Source: Alisma plantago-aquatica
Lineage: Eukaryota > Streptophyta > Magnoliopsida > Alismatales > Alismataceae
Length of the DNA: 64,000 bases
Assembly (NCBI GenBank): GCA_963693085.1
Contig: OY856410.1
Span: 1,391,786,863-1,391,850,862, forward strand
Reading direction: 5' to 3'
Part shown: in pieces, positions 1 through 10,500 of the stretch
How the letters are laid out: each line of letters starts with the position of its first letter
Position numbering within the stretch: position 1 is the stretch's first letter
Notes under the pieces: generated by a model
The model's input: the letters and a program-made list of their open reading frames with translations, nothing else
Told to the model about the DNA's origin: nothing
Database searches by the model: none
Position numbers and translations under genes: made by a program

Positions 1-174
1 TTCTTCTTCCTCGCTAGTTGTAGCAATGAGATAATCTTTGTTCTCATATTCTTTCTTTGATCTCCATGGGCATCTAGTTGTTGTGTGGCTTGTTCCTAAG
101 CACCAATTGCAACATGTTGTAGTTTTGTCAAAGCAACACCTTTTGTTGTGATTGTAATCACCATTACCCTCCAT
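1..174 (-). CDS. SIRE-like copia gag fragment, open at window edge
   Basis: Reading leftward from an ATG at 174, 58 codons run to the window edge without a stop. The peptide contains a retroviral-type zinc knuckle C-x2-C-x4-H-x4-C (CNWCLGTSHTTTRC), followed by a basic then acidic tail. This is the nucleic-acid-binding signature of Gag nucleocapsid, which packages element RNA. It starts about 35 bases inside the primer-binding site at 208-220, much nearer than a normal Gag knuckle, so this is probably an internally deleted or non-autonomous copy. Seen: knuckle, PBS and LTR order. Inferred: SIRE-type copia assignment. Confidence 0.6.
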   Translation of the reverse strand, partial: MEGNGDYNHNKRCCFDKTTTCCNWCLGTSHTTTRCPWRSKKEYENKDYLIATTSEEEE

Positions 175-207
175 TCTTCAAGACCTGGTTAGGGTTCCTT
201 GAAGCCT

Positions 208-220
208 GCTCTGATACCAA
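208..220 (-). other. Primer-binding site (initiator tRNA-Met) of minus-strand copia element
   Basis: On the minus strand TTGGTATCAGAGC immediately follows the LTR end and matches the 3' end of plant initiator tRNA-Met, the usual primer for LTR-retrotransposon reverse transcription. It fixes the element's orientation and the LTR boundary at 222. Confidence 0.85.
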
Positions 221-221
221 T

Positions 222-1570
222 TGAAAAACACTAGAGGGGGGGGTGAATAGAGTTTTTAAATAATTTTAACAATTTATTGAACTCAAACAACCACAATTGA
301 AATTAGAAGAAGGAGACAGGTGTTTAAAGTGGTTCCAACTTTAGCAAATACTAAAGTTGTCAGTCCACTACCCGGATGCTTACCCAACCGGGATTTTGAA
401 AGTATTTATTTTATTACCTTCTCAAGGATTTATACAAAATACAATACTTTCCTTTACACCCTTTGAACAGCCTTCACTTGAAGTAGGTGCACCAACTTTG
501 AGGTAGCCTTCTTGAAGTAACTCCAAGCTCCCCCTTGAAGTAGCCTTCCTCTTTAGAAGTAACCTCCCGTTGCACCAGCCTTCTGAAGTAGCTCAAAGTC
601 ACCTTCTTCGCCAAGAAGAACTCCACCCTCTCCAATCAGCAACCTCCAACCTAGGAGTAGCAAGGAGAGTACAAACGGTAATAAAGAACAAGAAAGGAAA
701 AAGGAAATTACAACTTATCCTTTGTAGCCCAAGGCTTGATTTGCCTAGATCAAGCGTATAGATCTCCTAACCAAGTGTATGGACTTGTGATTGCAATGGG
801 TAGGAGATACTAGCCTATAGGACACGAATTTTGAGCTAAGGAAGGAAGTAGCCAATTGTCACAATGCTCAAATTGCTCACAAACAGATTGCTCAAAGTAT
901 GCTCAAGGATTTCTCAAGTGTAACAAGTGTGTTTGAGTGTCCTATGGCTTGTCCTATTTATAGGAATGGCCTAAGGATGCTTAAGGACGTTCTAGACAAC
1001 TTCTAGGGGTTTCTAAGTGCTTAACTAGCCGTTAGGTACAAGTTTGTTGCTTTAACAATGGCTAATTAATTAATTCTGCAGTTGCTGTCAGAGACCATCT
1101 CGGTTGAAGAATGGTCAACCGAGACTCCTATTCGGTCGAACTTTTGTCGACCGACAGGCTCTCTGGAACAAGTGATTTGCAACGTCTATCTCCAACTACC
1201 AACTACCTTGTCAGTTGTGTCTAACGGCTACTTTGGATCTTTCTCGGTCGAGAAGATTGTCGACCGAGAGTGTCTCGGTCGAGGAGTTTATCGACCGAGA
1301 TTGATCCTGTTTCAATGTTTCAATTTAGGCACTAATTATATGTATGAGTGTGCAAATGTGATCCTATTTTAAGGGAATGACTTATCTAAATGTGGTGTTT
1401 AGCTAGGGAGAATCTAACACTTGATTTACATGCAATCTAAGTACTTGTACATTATATTTTTGTACAAGTTTTTACAAAGCGATTACATTGCATGAAAACA
1501 TAAACATGTAAGCATATGGATTTCCCTAGTTGCTTTATCATCCACCTTAATCCTGCACACTCAAGTAGCT
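222..1570 (-). mobile_element. LTR of SIRE-like copia element (right end approximate)
   Basis: The block starts TGAAAAACACTAGAGG next to the PBS and carries the ACTAGAGGGGGGGTGAATAGAG signature seen in the SIRE-like solo LTRs at 38419-39855 and 55018-56587. It shares their layout: a 'GTGGTTCC...CAGTCCACTACC' stretch, a run of degenerate 'CTTGAAGTAG' phrases, then an array of inverted CGGTCGA/TCGACCG pairs at 1098-1300. The far boundary is not resolved; no clear terminal CA plus target duplication was found. Open frames within it are low-complexity and not genes. Confidence 0.7.
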
Positions 1571-1640
1571 CGTTAGATCAATAAGAATGAAATGTTTGTC
1601 ATAATCAAAACAAAGGGATTTATAGATGTCCATTTAGCCA

Positions 1641-1845
1641 ACAAAGCAGTGGACTCTAACCACTCCTGATTACAAGCTTCATGCCTCTTCCAGGTATTGG
1701 ACTTTAACCAATCCTGATTACACAGCCAGCCAGTGGACTCTAACCACTCCTGATTACATGCTTCATGCCTCTGCCAAGTATTGGACTTTAACCAATCCTG
1801 ATTACACAGCCAGGCATTAGACTCTACCAATCCTGATTACATAGA
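1641..1845. repeat. Hairpin-forming minisatellite, copy 1
   Basis: Tandem degenerate units alternate AGTGG-N-CCACT, ATTGG-N-CCAAT and AGGC/GCCT mini-inverted repeats, spaced by 'CCTGATTACA'. The same array, longer, recurs at about 15660-16145. In both places it lies just upstream of a forward copy of block A, so it belongs to a larger direct repeat. Confidence 0.8.
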
Positions 1846-2019
1846 TCATGGGATATAAATTCCTTTAACTCATCATTGATCATCACATCCTTCTCTAGGC
1901 TCTGAACCCTGAGGTTAGCCTTCATATCTTTTCACATTCTTTATTGAATACAATTGTTCCTTTTATTAAGTTTATTAAAACATTATCATTTCTTACAATA
2001 AACTTTTATAATCATGATT
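1846..2019. repeat. Non-coding part of the X-A direct repeat, copy 1
   Basis: This segment from 'GATCATGGGATATAAATTCC' to 'CATGATT' is nearly identical to 16146-16322. No coding sequence is visible. With the minisatellite it forms segment X, which precedes block A in two places. Confidence 0.75.
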
Positions 2020-3270
2020 TGTAACATCCCTGACCTGGGTTATGCCTTAACCCTAGGTGTTTTGTTTAAGAAATATAATTATATGTTTGATTTTATCTTT
2101 TGAAAAGTAATTAAGGCTCAAAACGAACTTATGTTTCAATTTTAGTCCTTTTTGAACAATGTTGAAATAATGTTTTACCTATTTTGGACTAAAGTGCAAA
2201 TTACCCAAGTTGAGGGGTTAAATTGTAAATGTTACATGATAAGATGTTCCTCAAGTGTTGCAGCATCATAAGGATGAAAATGATGTAGTGGCATGGCCTG
2301 TGGTAGCCTGAGTACCAAGAAAGAGCTGATAAAGCAATGGTTGTGCATTAAAACCTAGTTTTGGTGTAATGTGCAATTTACCCAAAACATAGGGTTCAAT
2401 ATACAAATTACCATTTCAAAATAGTCCCTAATGTTTCTTGGAATCATGTAGAGCAAATAAAATGAGAGGGGCGTCTCATTTGTATCTCTTTGGAGGAGAG
2501 AGAATATTGATATTAAAATAATCAAGATTTAACCATAATTGGAACTTTACTTCAATTTAATGCAAAAATAATTATATTAATTAAAGACCCCTTCAACCAA
2601 AAGGTGAGGGATGAGTTTGTAAGAGAATGTACGACCATGTGCCTTGCAAAGGCATGAAAATATCTAAAGGAAGTGGATAACTCACTCACCTTATTATAAG
2701 AAAAAGAAATATCCACTCACTTATGGATATTATTATAAAATGATTTAAGGTGCTTAATTTGCTTTTCTTTAAATCATGGATAATTGAGAGGAATAAGAGG
2801 CAAGGAATATAGCCTCGTATCTAAGGAAGAGAAGGGGGAAAATGGCAAGGATATGGAGGAGTTATCCCCTACTTTCTCTCTCTTGAAATGAATTTAATAA
2901 AAATGAATATAAGCTCATTTATCCTTAGCTTGAAAGGGGAATTTCGAACCCACTTTCACTTATTGCTTGAAAAAATGACCAAGGGAGCTTGGAGCAATAG
3001 TAGGACGACCCCCAACCTATTGGTAAGATTCTTGACCTTCGTTTACCTTGATTCCATGGTGGAAATCGAAAATCAATGCATGATTTCTTCATATCCCGAT
3101 CCCATCTTCAATTCTAACCATTCCCTTTCACTCAAAGATTGAGGACGAGCCTTGGGATGGTGAAATAAGTTGCATCCACCATTTTTGACGTGATCTTGGA
3201 GGTTTGAAGCTCAATTGGAGGCGGGTTATATAACTTGAACCCTTATTCATTGTTATTGAACTCAATTTCT
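2020..3270 (+). mobile_element. Ty3-gypsy LTR-like block A, forward copy (left arm)
   Basis: The block begins TGTAACATCCCTGACC, a typical Tekay/Del-type gypsy LTR start, and reaches a TATATAA box near 3227 (GGCGGGTTATATAACTTG). It recurs inverted at 12733-11649 continuing at 5390-5216, and forward as a partial copy at 16323-17127. A short open frame at 2888-3142 lies in this non-coding U3-like DNA and is not considered a gene. Similarity to the inverted copy is high up to about 3260 and weakens afterwards. It was called an LTR because the inverted copy is preceded by a polypurine tract and the gypsy TTCGGGGACGAAAT motif. Confidence 0.65.
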
Positions 3271-5215
3271 CAATCAATTATGTTCAATTGCTCTTCTTGC
3301 AATTCCTTTGATTAGTTGATGCAACTACCATGATAATGGCATTAGTTTTTGATGGAATAAGGCTTAATTATGATGACATCATCTTAGGCACACTTTCCAA
3401 CAATTTTGAGTTGCAAACGGTTTTGGACCTTTGGTTCAAACGGTTTGCAAACCGTTTGGTGATTTGAGTCCCAAACCGCATGAAAGTGTTGACCATTTGG
3501 ATGGGTTGACCATTTGAGGTATGAACCCTAGAACATGTTGGATCTAGGAGCATCCATTAACATCTCGAGTATTCAATCATGTTTATTACTTTTAACATTT
3601 ATCATTAAATGATTATTAATACAAGGTATGAGTTCATTTCTCATCCTTATCATGGTATGATTACATCATACTCATTAGTTTAGCTTAACCCCATTCTCAA
3701 GGTATATTAGCCTATTCTTATCAAAGTATATCAAACTCATTACAATTCATTGTAACAATTTACATAACATACTTCATGTGTTTCCTATCCAAGTATATTG
3801 GATTTGAGGTACATCAATGCTTATCAACCTTGGGATGCTAAAAGGGATATCAATCATATCTTGATGTATTACTTTCCTCTTCACTTCCAACTTACTTGAG
3901 TTATCAACTTATCTTGGATTAAGGTATTTCCCATCTTAATGCTTTCATCCACTAACCTATCACTTTTACCATGAAGTGCATAGGTCACACACAAGAATGG
4001 TCCAACTATCTTCAATGATATGGACTCATTTCAGGTTAAGGCATTGCTTACTATAAAGTTGCCTATGATCAACCATTTGAGATGTTTCATCTTTATAAGG
4101 TAATACCCACTATTTTATCATTAGGGTTCTCTTATTAAGGTTATGGTTTATCATCATATTGCCTAAGATTAGGGCTTCACTTATTATAACTCAAAATTTG
4201 AGTTTCACATACCTTCACCCTGTATTAGGGATCCTCATCATACCATTGCATAGGGTTTCACATGGCATCACCCTCAATTAGGGTTTCACATGACATCACC
4301 CTCAATTAGGGTTTAAATTCAATTATCCACAATTAGGGTTTGCTATTCATCCTAATTAGGCTTTCCATTCAATTACTCATAATTAGGGTTTACTATTTAT
4401 CCCAATTAGGGTTTCTTATATCATCACCCTAAATTAGGGTTACATCATTACTCTAGACTAGGGTTTCACTCAGGATTGCCCAACTTTTAGGATTATGGCT
4501 TATTAACCCACTCGATTAGGGTTTCATGATCTCTTTACTAAGGATCATATCCTAATCACATATTCTTCATAATTAATACTCATGTATGAATTCCTTTCTA
4601 TCATCCACTCAACTTGATTAGGTTACATCAATCTTTCAATCAAATATGTACAACCATGGTTGACATAGTGTATTGAGACATTGCTTTCATAAGCTTTTAG
4701 GGTTAACCATTCTAAAGGTACTGATCATCTAGGTACTTTAGGATTTCAACCTTTGTAACTAACATTGATAATCATTATTATCAACCATTGGATCAATGGA
4801 TCAATCATCACCTTAAATCTCCAAATGATTTGATCACTTTAGATCTCCATTCGGTTTTGGCATTTCAACACCAAATGGTTTTGAAACTGTTTGGGCATCT
4901 AGGGTTTCCTTCAACCAATCAATTAGGACCATTGGATCAACGTCCAACTACATCAACAAGTATCTCCAACTACTCTTAAGATCAATTACCCATTTGATCT
5001 TGAGAGCAATTACCCATTCGGTCTTGCAATTAATTATCCATTCTGTTTTGTAACCAAATTAACTCAATCGGTTTTGGAAACCGGTTGCCCATGTTGAGGT
5101 GTGTGCTTAAGATTACATCATCATATTCAAACTACAAACCCACACAACTTGATGTAATTTCCATGGTGATTTCACCAATCATTCAAATAAAATTTTGGGA
5201 ATAATGTAGGAATCA
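3271..5215. repeat. Interior between the inverted A blocks; non-coding, AATTAGGGTTT-rich
   Basis: No convincing coding frame is present. The flanks still show weak inverted similarity (ATGATGACATCATCTTAGGCACAC near 3371 against ATGATGATGTAATCTTAAGCACAC from the other side near 5130), so the arms may be diverged LTR ends (R/U5). A perfect 20-bp palindrome, AAACGGTTTGCAAACCGTTT, lies at 3438-3457. From about 4120 to 4530 the phrase AATTAGGGTTTC recurs every 25-60 bases. These contain TTAGGGTTT but are not tandem telomere repeats. Confidence 0.55.
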
Positions 5216-5390
5216 ACAATTGATAAAGATATGGAATCAATAACAAAGTTCAAGGTTTCAAGTTATAAAACCCGCCTCCAATTGAGCTTCAAAGCTTCAA
5301 ACTCACATCAACAATGGTGGATGCAACTTCTTTCACTATCCCAAGGCTCTTCCTCAAGCTTTGAGTGAAAAGGAATGGTTAGAATTGAAG
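5216..5390 (-). mobile_element. Block A inverted copy, inner part (left of CACTA insertion)
   Basis: This is the reverse complement of roughly 3110-3270, including the GGCGGGTTTTATAACTTG TATA region. It stops exactly at the ATG that flanks the CACTA element and resumes at 11649, so the transposon split a once-continuous copy. Confidence 0.75.
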
Positions 5391-5393
5391 ATG

Positions 5394-5825
5394 CACTACT
5401 ACAGAAACAACATTCAGTGTCGCTTTTCTGGGCGTCGGTTATTTACCAAAACCGACGCCTATAATATTCAACGTCAGATATTTAGGAACCCCGACATCTG
5501 TATTCGAAGACCATCCAGACACAGATACCGCTTTGTATTCAGCGTCGGCTGGGTAAAACAAACCGACGCCTATAATCGCCCGCGAAATCCAATTTTCGAG
5601 CGAAAATTTTTTTGCCCCAAAGTATCACATACAACGTCGGTTTTTTAACTACTAACCGACGCCGATATAAGATGGAAATTTGCGTGAAAAGTTCCAATTT
5701 AGGTGTCAGTTGATAATGGTTCCCGCCAAATAATTTAGGGCAAAGATTGTCTAATTGGACGTCGGTTTTTTAATATCACCGACGCTTAAAGGTAAAAGGC
5801 GTCGGTTTTCCAGATAACCGACGCT
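5394..5825. promoter_or_regulatory. Left terminal and sub-terminal repeat region of CACTA element
   Basis: At least six copies of a GGCGTCGGTT-type motif occur in both orientations (near 5432, 5452, 5543, 5562, 5633, 5655, 5759, 5797, 5814). In En/Spm relatives such sub-terminal repeats bind the element-encoded TNPA/TNP1 protein. That role here is inference from family knowledge. Confidence 0.75.
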
Positions 5826-6245
5826 ATTGAGAAACTTAATAGACCTGTATCACACGGCTCTTCCCCTTCCTTCCTGTTTCATCGTGATAGTTTGTTGTGA
5901 TCGCCGCTCACCTAAAATTGCCCAACGATCGCCCGACAACCCCCGCTGCTGCTCGCCGCTGCTGCTGGTGCGGCTCTGCTCGCCGCCGCCGCCGCCGCCG
6001 CGTCCTCTTTCTCCTGCTGCCGCCGCCGCTTGCCGCCAATGCTGCTTGTCAGTCTGCTCTGCTCTTCTCCTGGTGCCACTGCTGCTCGCCGCTCTGGTCT
6101 TCGCCTGCTCACCGCCACTACTGCCGCCAGTCGCCGCCGCTCTTCTCCACGCTAGCTCCAGGTAGCCCTAGCCTCTTTGCTTCCTTCTCCGTAGCTCCTT
6201 ACCAACAGCAAGCACGGTCGTGGCTGTGTTAGCCTACCACGGCAC
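5826..6245. other. GC-rich leader region with GCC/GCT triplet runs
   Basis: A GC-rich island within an AT-rich window has runs of CCGCCG near 5983-6002 and many GCT triplets. All frames encode low-complexity Ala/Leu/Pro/Arg/Ser peptides in several overlapping phases on both strands, which points to base composition rather than a gene. It may contain the promoter or 5' untranslated region of the transposon gene that starts at 7528. Confidence 0.5.
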
Positions 6246-6268
6246 GGCCGTGCTTGCTGTTGGTAAGG
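6197..6268. repeat. Stem-loop with ~26-bp arms
   Basis: The left arm (6197-6222), beginning CCTTACCAACAGCAAGCACG, pairs with 6243-6268 with a single mismatch (GGTCGTG against GGCCGTG) across a 20-base loop. Its size resembles a small-RNA precursor stem, but no expression evidence exists. Confidence 0.75.
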
Positions 6269-6517
6269 ATATGAACAAATCTTTATGTAAATACTAGGAT
6301 ACGAACAAATCTTTTGCTTGCATATATTTGTGTTTCTAATCCTAATGTTTGACCTAATTCAGTAAATTTTGATGCATGTTGAAATAATATTTAAACTTGT
6401 CCATTCTAGCATCCTAATTTGATTTGATTAAACCCTAACATTGATGAAACCCTAACATCAATTGTGATGGAACCCTAACATTAATTGTGATGAAACCCTA
6501 ACATGTACCTATCTATT

Positions 6518-7291
6518 ATTGTGTTTGTTAGCCTAGAAACCCATCCAAGATTTACTCATTAGGAGTAAATCTTAGATAGTCCCCGGTTTGGGACTGTTCT
6601 TGAACACCTAATCTCACTTAGGATGTAAGTGTATAATGTGTATTGGGTTTCGAGAAAATTTCGGCAGCATTTCCCCGTTTGTTCTCTAAGTACATATGTA
6701 CTTAGAGAACAACGGGGAAATGCTGCCGAAATTTTCTCAAAAACCCAATACACATTATACACTTACTAGTGATATTAGGTGTTCAAGGATGGGATAGGTG
6801 GTACACATTTATTATATATCAGAATGACATCACATGTGTTTATGCCCTGAATTTCACTACTACAGAACATGTCTTTGGCGTCGGTTGTTTATGCCCTTTT
6901 GTATATAATGTGTTTGTTGGCCTAGAAACCCATCCAAGATTTACTCAGTAGGAGTAAATCTTGGATAGTCCCTGGTTTGGGACTGCTCTTGAACACCTAA
7001 TCTCACTTAGGATGTAAGTGTATAATGTGTATTGGGTTTTCGAGAAAATTTTAGCAGCATTTCCCCGTTTGTTCTCTAAGTACATATGTACTTAGAGAAC
7101 AGCGGGGAAATGCTTCCGAAATTTTCTCGAAAACCCAATACACATTATACACTTACTAGTGAGATTAGGTGTTCAAGGATGGGATAGGTGGTACACATTT
7201 ATTATATATCAGAATGACATCACATGTGTTTGTGCCCTAAATTTCACTACTACAGAACATGTCTTTGGCGTCGGTTGTTTATGCCCTTTTG
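6518..7291. repeat. 389-bp tandem duplication, each unit with a ~187-bp palindrome and an internal CACTA terminus
   Basis: Unit 1 (about 6518-6901) and unit 2 (about 6907-7291) are near identical. Each holds an almost perfect hairpin with arms of about 93 bases, centred on TACATATGTA (6691-6700 and 7081-7090), running from TTGAACACCTAAT to ATTAGGTGTTCAA. Each ends with CACTACTACAGAACATGTC followed by the GGCGTCGGTTGTTT motif, a copy of the element's right terminus (6855 and 7245). Short open frames here are palindrome artefacts. Confidence 0.9.
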
Positions 7292-7527
7292 TTGTTGCCA
7301 ACTCCACAAAATATTGAAGCTAATGATGACTTATATGTGCACGGAGATCACAATGAAGGATTGTTAATTGATAAAAGATCACAATTTTAGAGGCATGCAT
7401 GTTTATATTTTTTTATTGAAGCTAAATGTTTGCTTTTTTAATATCAATATCATTTTCAGATTTGATGTTTCATTATCTTCTAGTTAATACAAATGCTAAT
7501 TGTTTGCCTTTTTAATGACATTTTCAG

Positions 7528-10500
7528 ATGGCTGACCATGATGAGCATGAAGTCCATGATGAGCATGCTGTCCATGATGAGCATGGCGAGGATACCAATG
7601 TAAGTTCTAAAAACATATCCTGTATTTCTATAAAATTCATTATCTTCTAGTTATGTCATATATCCCATATTTCTATATTGGGCTAATTCAATGTGTTTAT
7701 TTTTGTCAAATTTTAGGTTGATGATGCACATGTACCCACTGAAGCACTGGAGGAACTTGATGCTCATCACCAAACACTTAACAAGAAAAGGGGCATCACT
7801 CTGTTGAAGAAGTTAATAGTGCTAAGTGGCAGTGGATCCAGATTGGTTGTGGAGTTTGATAATGGAGGAAATGCAATTGGAGTGAACCGCAATAATTTTG
7901 TAAACTATCTTGGGGTTGTCACTCGAAGCCATTGTGGTGTTAAGTATGATAATTGGCATAAATTTCCTCAGGTGAAGAAAGACTTGATATGGAAGGATTT
8001 ATGTGTGAGTTATTATTATTTGCAATTCTATTTTGTAGATTACAAATTCTATTATTTGCAATTCTATTTTTGGATACTAGTTAATAACAATTCTATTTTA
8101 CAGAATCTGTTTGCATTGGATGAGAAGCTGCATCGTAAAAGCATGATGCAACGCGCTGGAAAGATGCTAAGGAACTATAGGACAAATCTCAACAGAGAAT
8201 ACATAAAAGATGGTGATAAGAAGAAGAAGTCATCCCTTGAACAGTGGAACTTCTTGGATAAAGAAGATTGGGACACATTCGTTGTTTCAAGAAAATATGA
8301 AGAATTCAAGGTATTAGGCGTCACTCCCAATTTAATTAATATACGTTGTATTCACCTATTCAAGATTAACATTTAGTTCTACTAACCAAATCATTAATGT
8401 GCATACTAACTAGGCCCTCAGTGAGGCGCAAAAAGCAAGGCGTGCACTGAATGTGCATGACCACACTATGGGTCCAAAGGGCTTTGCAAGCGTTCACCAA
8501 AGACTACAGGCGGAGTCTGCTGCTACTCAGGAGTCCTCTACTACATGTGCCACACCCATGCCTCGCCATGATGTCTGGATAGCTGGGAGGCAAAACAAGA
8601 AGGGTGAAATAAAGAAGCCCGTAACTGCTGAGGCGGCTGCGAAAATGGTAAAATACAACTCTTAGAGCAATCATTTGAATATTGATTATATGTGGCGTTA
8701 ACTTACCAATTTCTGTTGATGGTGATTAGCGAGAGCTGCACGATCAGAGGAAACAAGGCATGTTCATCCCTCATGGCACAAGGGATGAATTGACAGTTGC
8801 TCTGGGTAACCCAGAGCATCCTGGACGTGTTAGGGGTGCAGGCGCTGGTGTGGGCATCAAAGCATTCTTTGGGCCATCCCAGCGCAAACCCAGAGCGGGA
8901 CTTTCATAAGAAGAGGTAACCTATTCTTTTTTTAGAATGTTACTGCAAAAGGGAATTCAATAATAAGAAGCTAATGTTTCTTTTATCCATGTATAGGAGA
9001 ATAAAAGAGTCGAGGATATAGTTGCTAAGAAGGTCAATGGTATAGTTGCTGAGAAAGTCAAGGAAGAAATGGTGCGGTGGCAGGCATCTCGGGCTTCCAA
9101 TCAGCCTATGGCGACCCACTCTTCTCCTGATGTACATACTGAGAGTAATCTTGTAGACCCACCACCTAACACGTCTGATGTAAGTATTGTTTATGACATT
9201 GTAGCTAGTCTTTTCAAGATAACATATTTTCAAAATGATATGTATATATGTATAATATTCTTTACGTAAATTTGTAGGCGTTGAATCCATGCCGCTTAAG
9301 AATACAAGACTATGTTGTTGCAGAGGTGCAGGCTTACCCGTCCCTTCCCGGGGCAACGTTTCACGGGACTCCAATGCCACAGGGCTACGTTCGTGTGAGC
9401 CCGATACGTGTATTACCCTATTGGAGGGATGCTACATTGCCATATGCCCATTTGGATATTGATACACTTACTGAGGCAGAAGGCGGGGTGATATTGTGGC
9501 CCAAAACAGATGTCGTCTACACTACTAAAATTGTAAGATAAATTTACATTACTTTAGATTGTTAATGTGTATATATGAGATCAATTGATCTGAAATTATA
9601 TATACAGGTTAAAAAGAAGACACCCGGAGCACCTAGGCCTCCACCTCCACTTCCTGCATTACCAACTTGGGTTCCAACTGACCTAAAATACCCATTAGGT
9701 CCTGTTTATAGGGGAATGACATGTTGGCTACGGGCACATAATATACATTGCCCTATAATTGTTTCTTTAGAAGCAAATTATGCATGTCAATCATACGAAA
9801 GCTCTTTATTTATACAAGATATTATTGAGCTGTTTATATATGATTGGCTGAATACATCAATGATAGAGACATGGATAAGGTGAGATCTTATTTATACATC
9901 CATATACCTTGTGTAAGATCTGGTGATCTAGTTTCTTATATATTAATACATATGTAATACATGTTTTGCAACTACTTAGTCGAAAATCAATGCAAACAAT
10001 TTGCATTTGATCATGTGAGATTTTTGATTCCATCATTGATTAGTATGGTAGCTAAAGACCCTGATAGTGTTCAACAATACTGTATAGATGCTTTTACAAT
10101 TTTCGGTCAGCAAAAGAGACGATAATAATAGCTCCATTCAATGTCAAGTAAGTTTACTTTACTTATAATTTGGACTTAAGAAAATTACATTTTTATTGTG
10201 GATTTTGAGTTATTAATTTTTAACTTTTTTACCTCTAGCGGTAGGCATTGGGAGTTACTAGTTATTCTCCCTGGGACGTTCACTATTTATTATCTAGATC
10301 CTGCGGGGAGTACATTGAATACTAAAATTGGACACATAATGAGATTGCCATTATTCTGGTGAGAAATATTTCATTTTTATATCCGTTAACATATGTTATT
10401 ACATTACTATTTAATTATGTAATTTACTGTGTTACATTAACATGTAGGGGTTTAGATGCATTCAAAAATGCTGGAAGAAAGGTCCCAAGGAAAAAGAACC

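Noticed and set aside
1641..1845. CRISPR-like array
   Set aside because: Repeat and spacer parts both vary, units are hairpin minisatellites, and the genome is a plant.
4120..4530. Interstitial telomere
   Set aside because: TTAGGGTTT phrases are isolated and irregular, not tandem TTTAGGG units.
5827..6232. Overlapping Ala/Leu/Pro/Arg-rich open frames in the GC-rich leader
   Set aside because: Three frames on both strands are open at once because of GCC/GCT composition; no domain, and they lie in the transposon leader.
6559..6762. Open frame on the minus strand over the palindrome
   Set aside because: It reads through both arms of a near-perfect hairpin; coding is a by-product of the inverted repeat.
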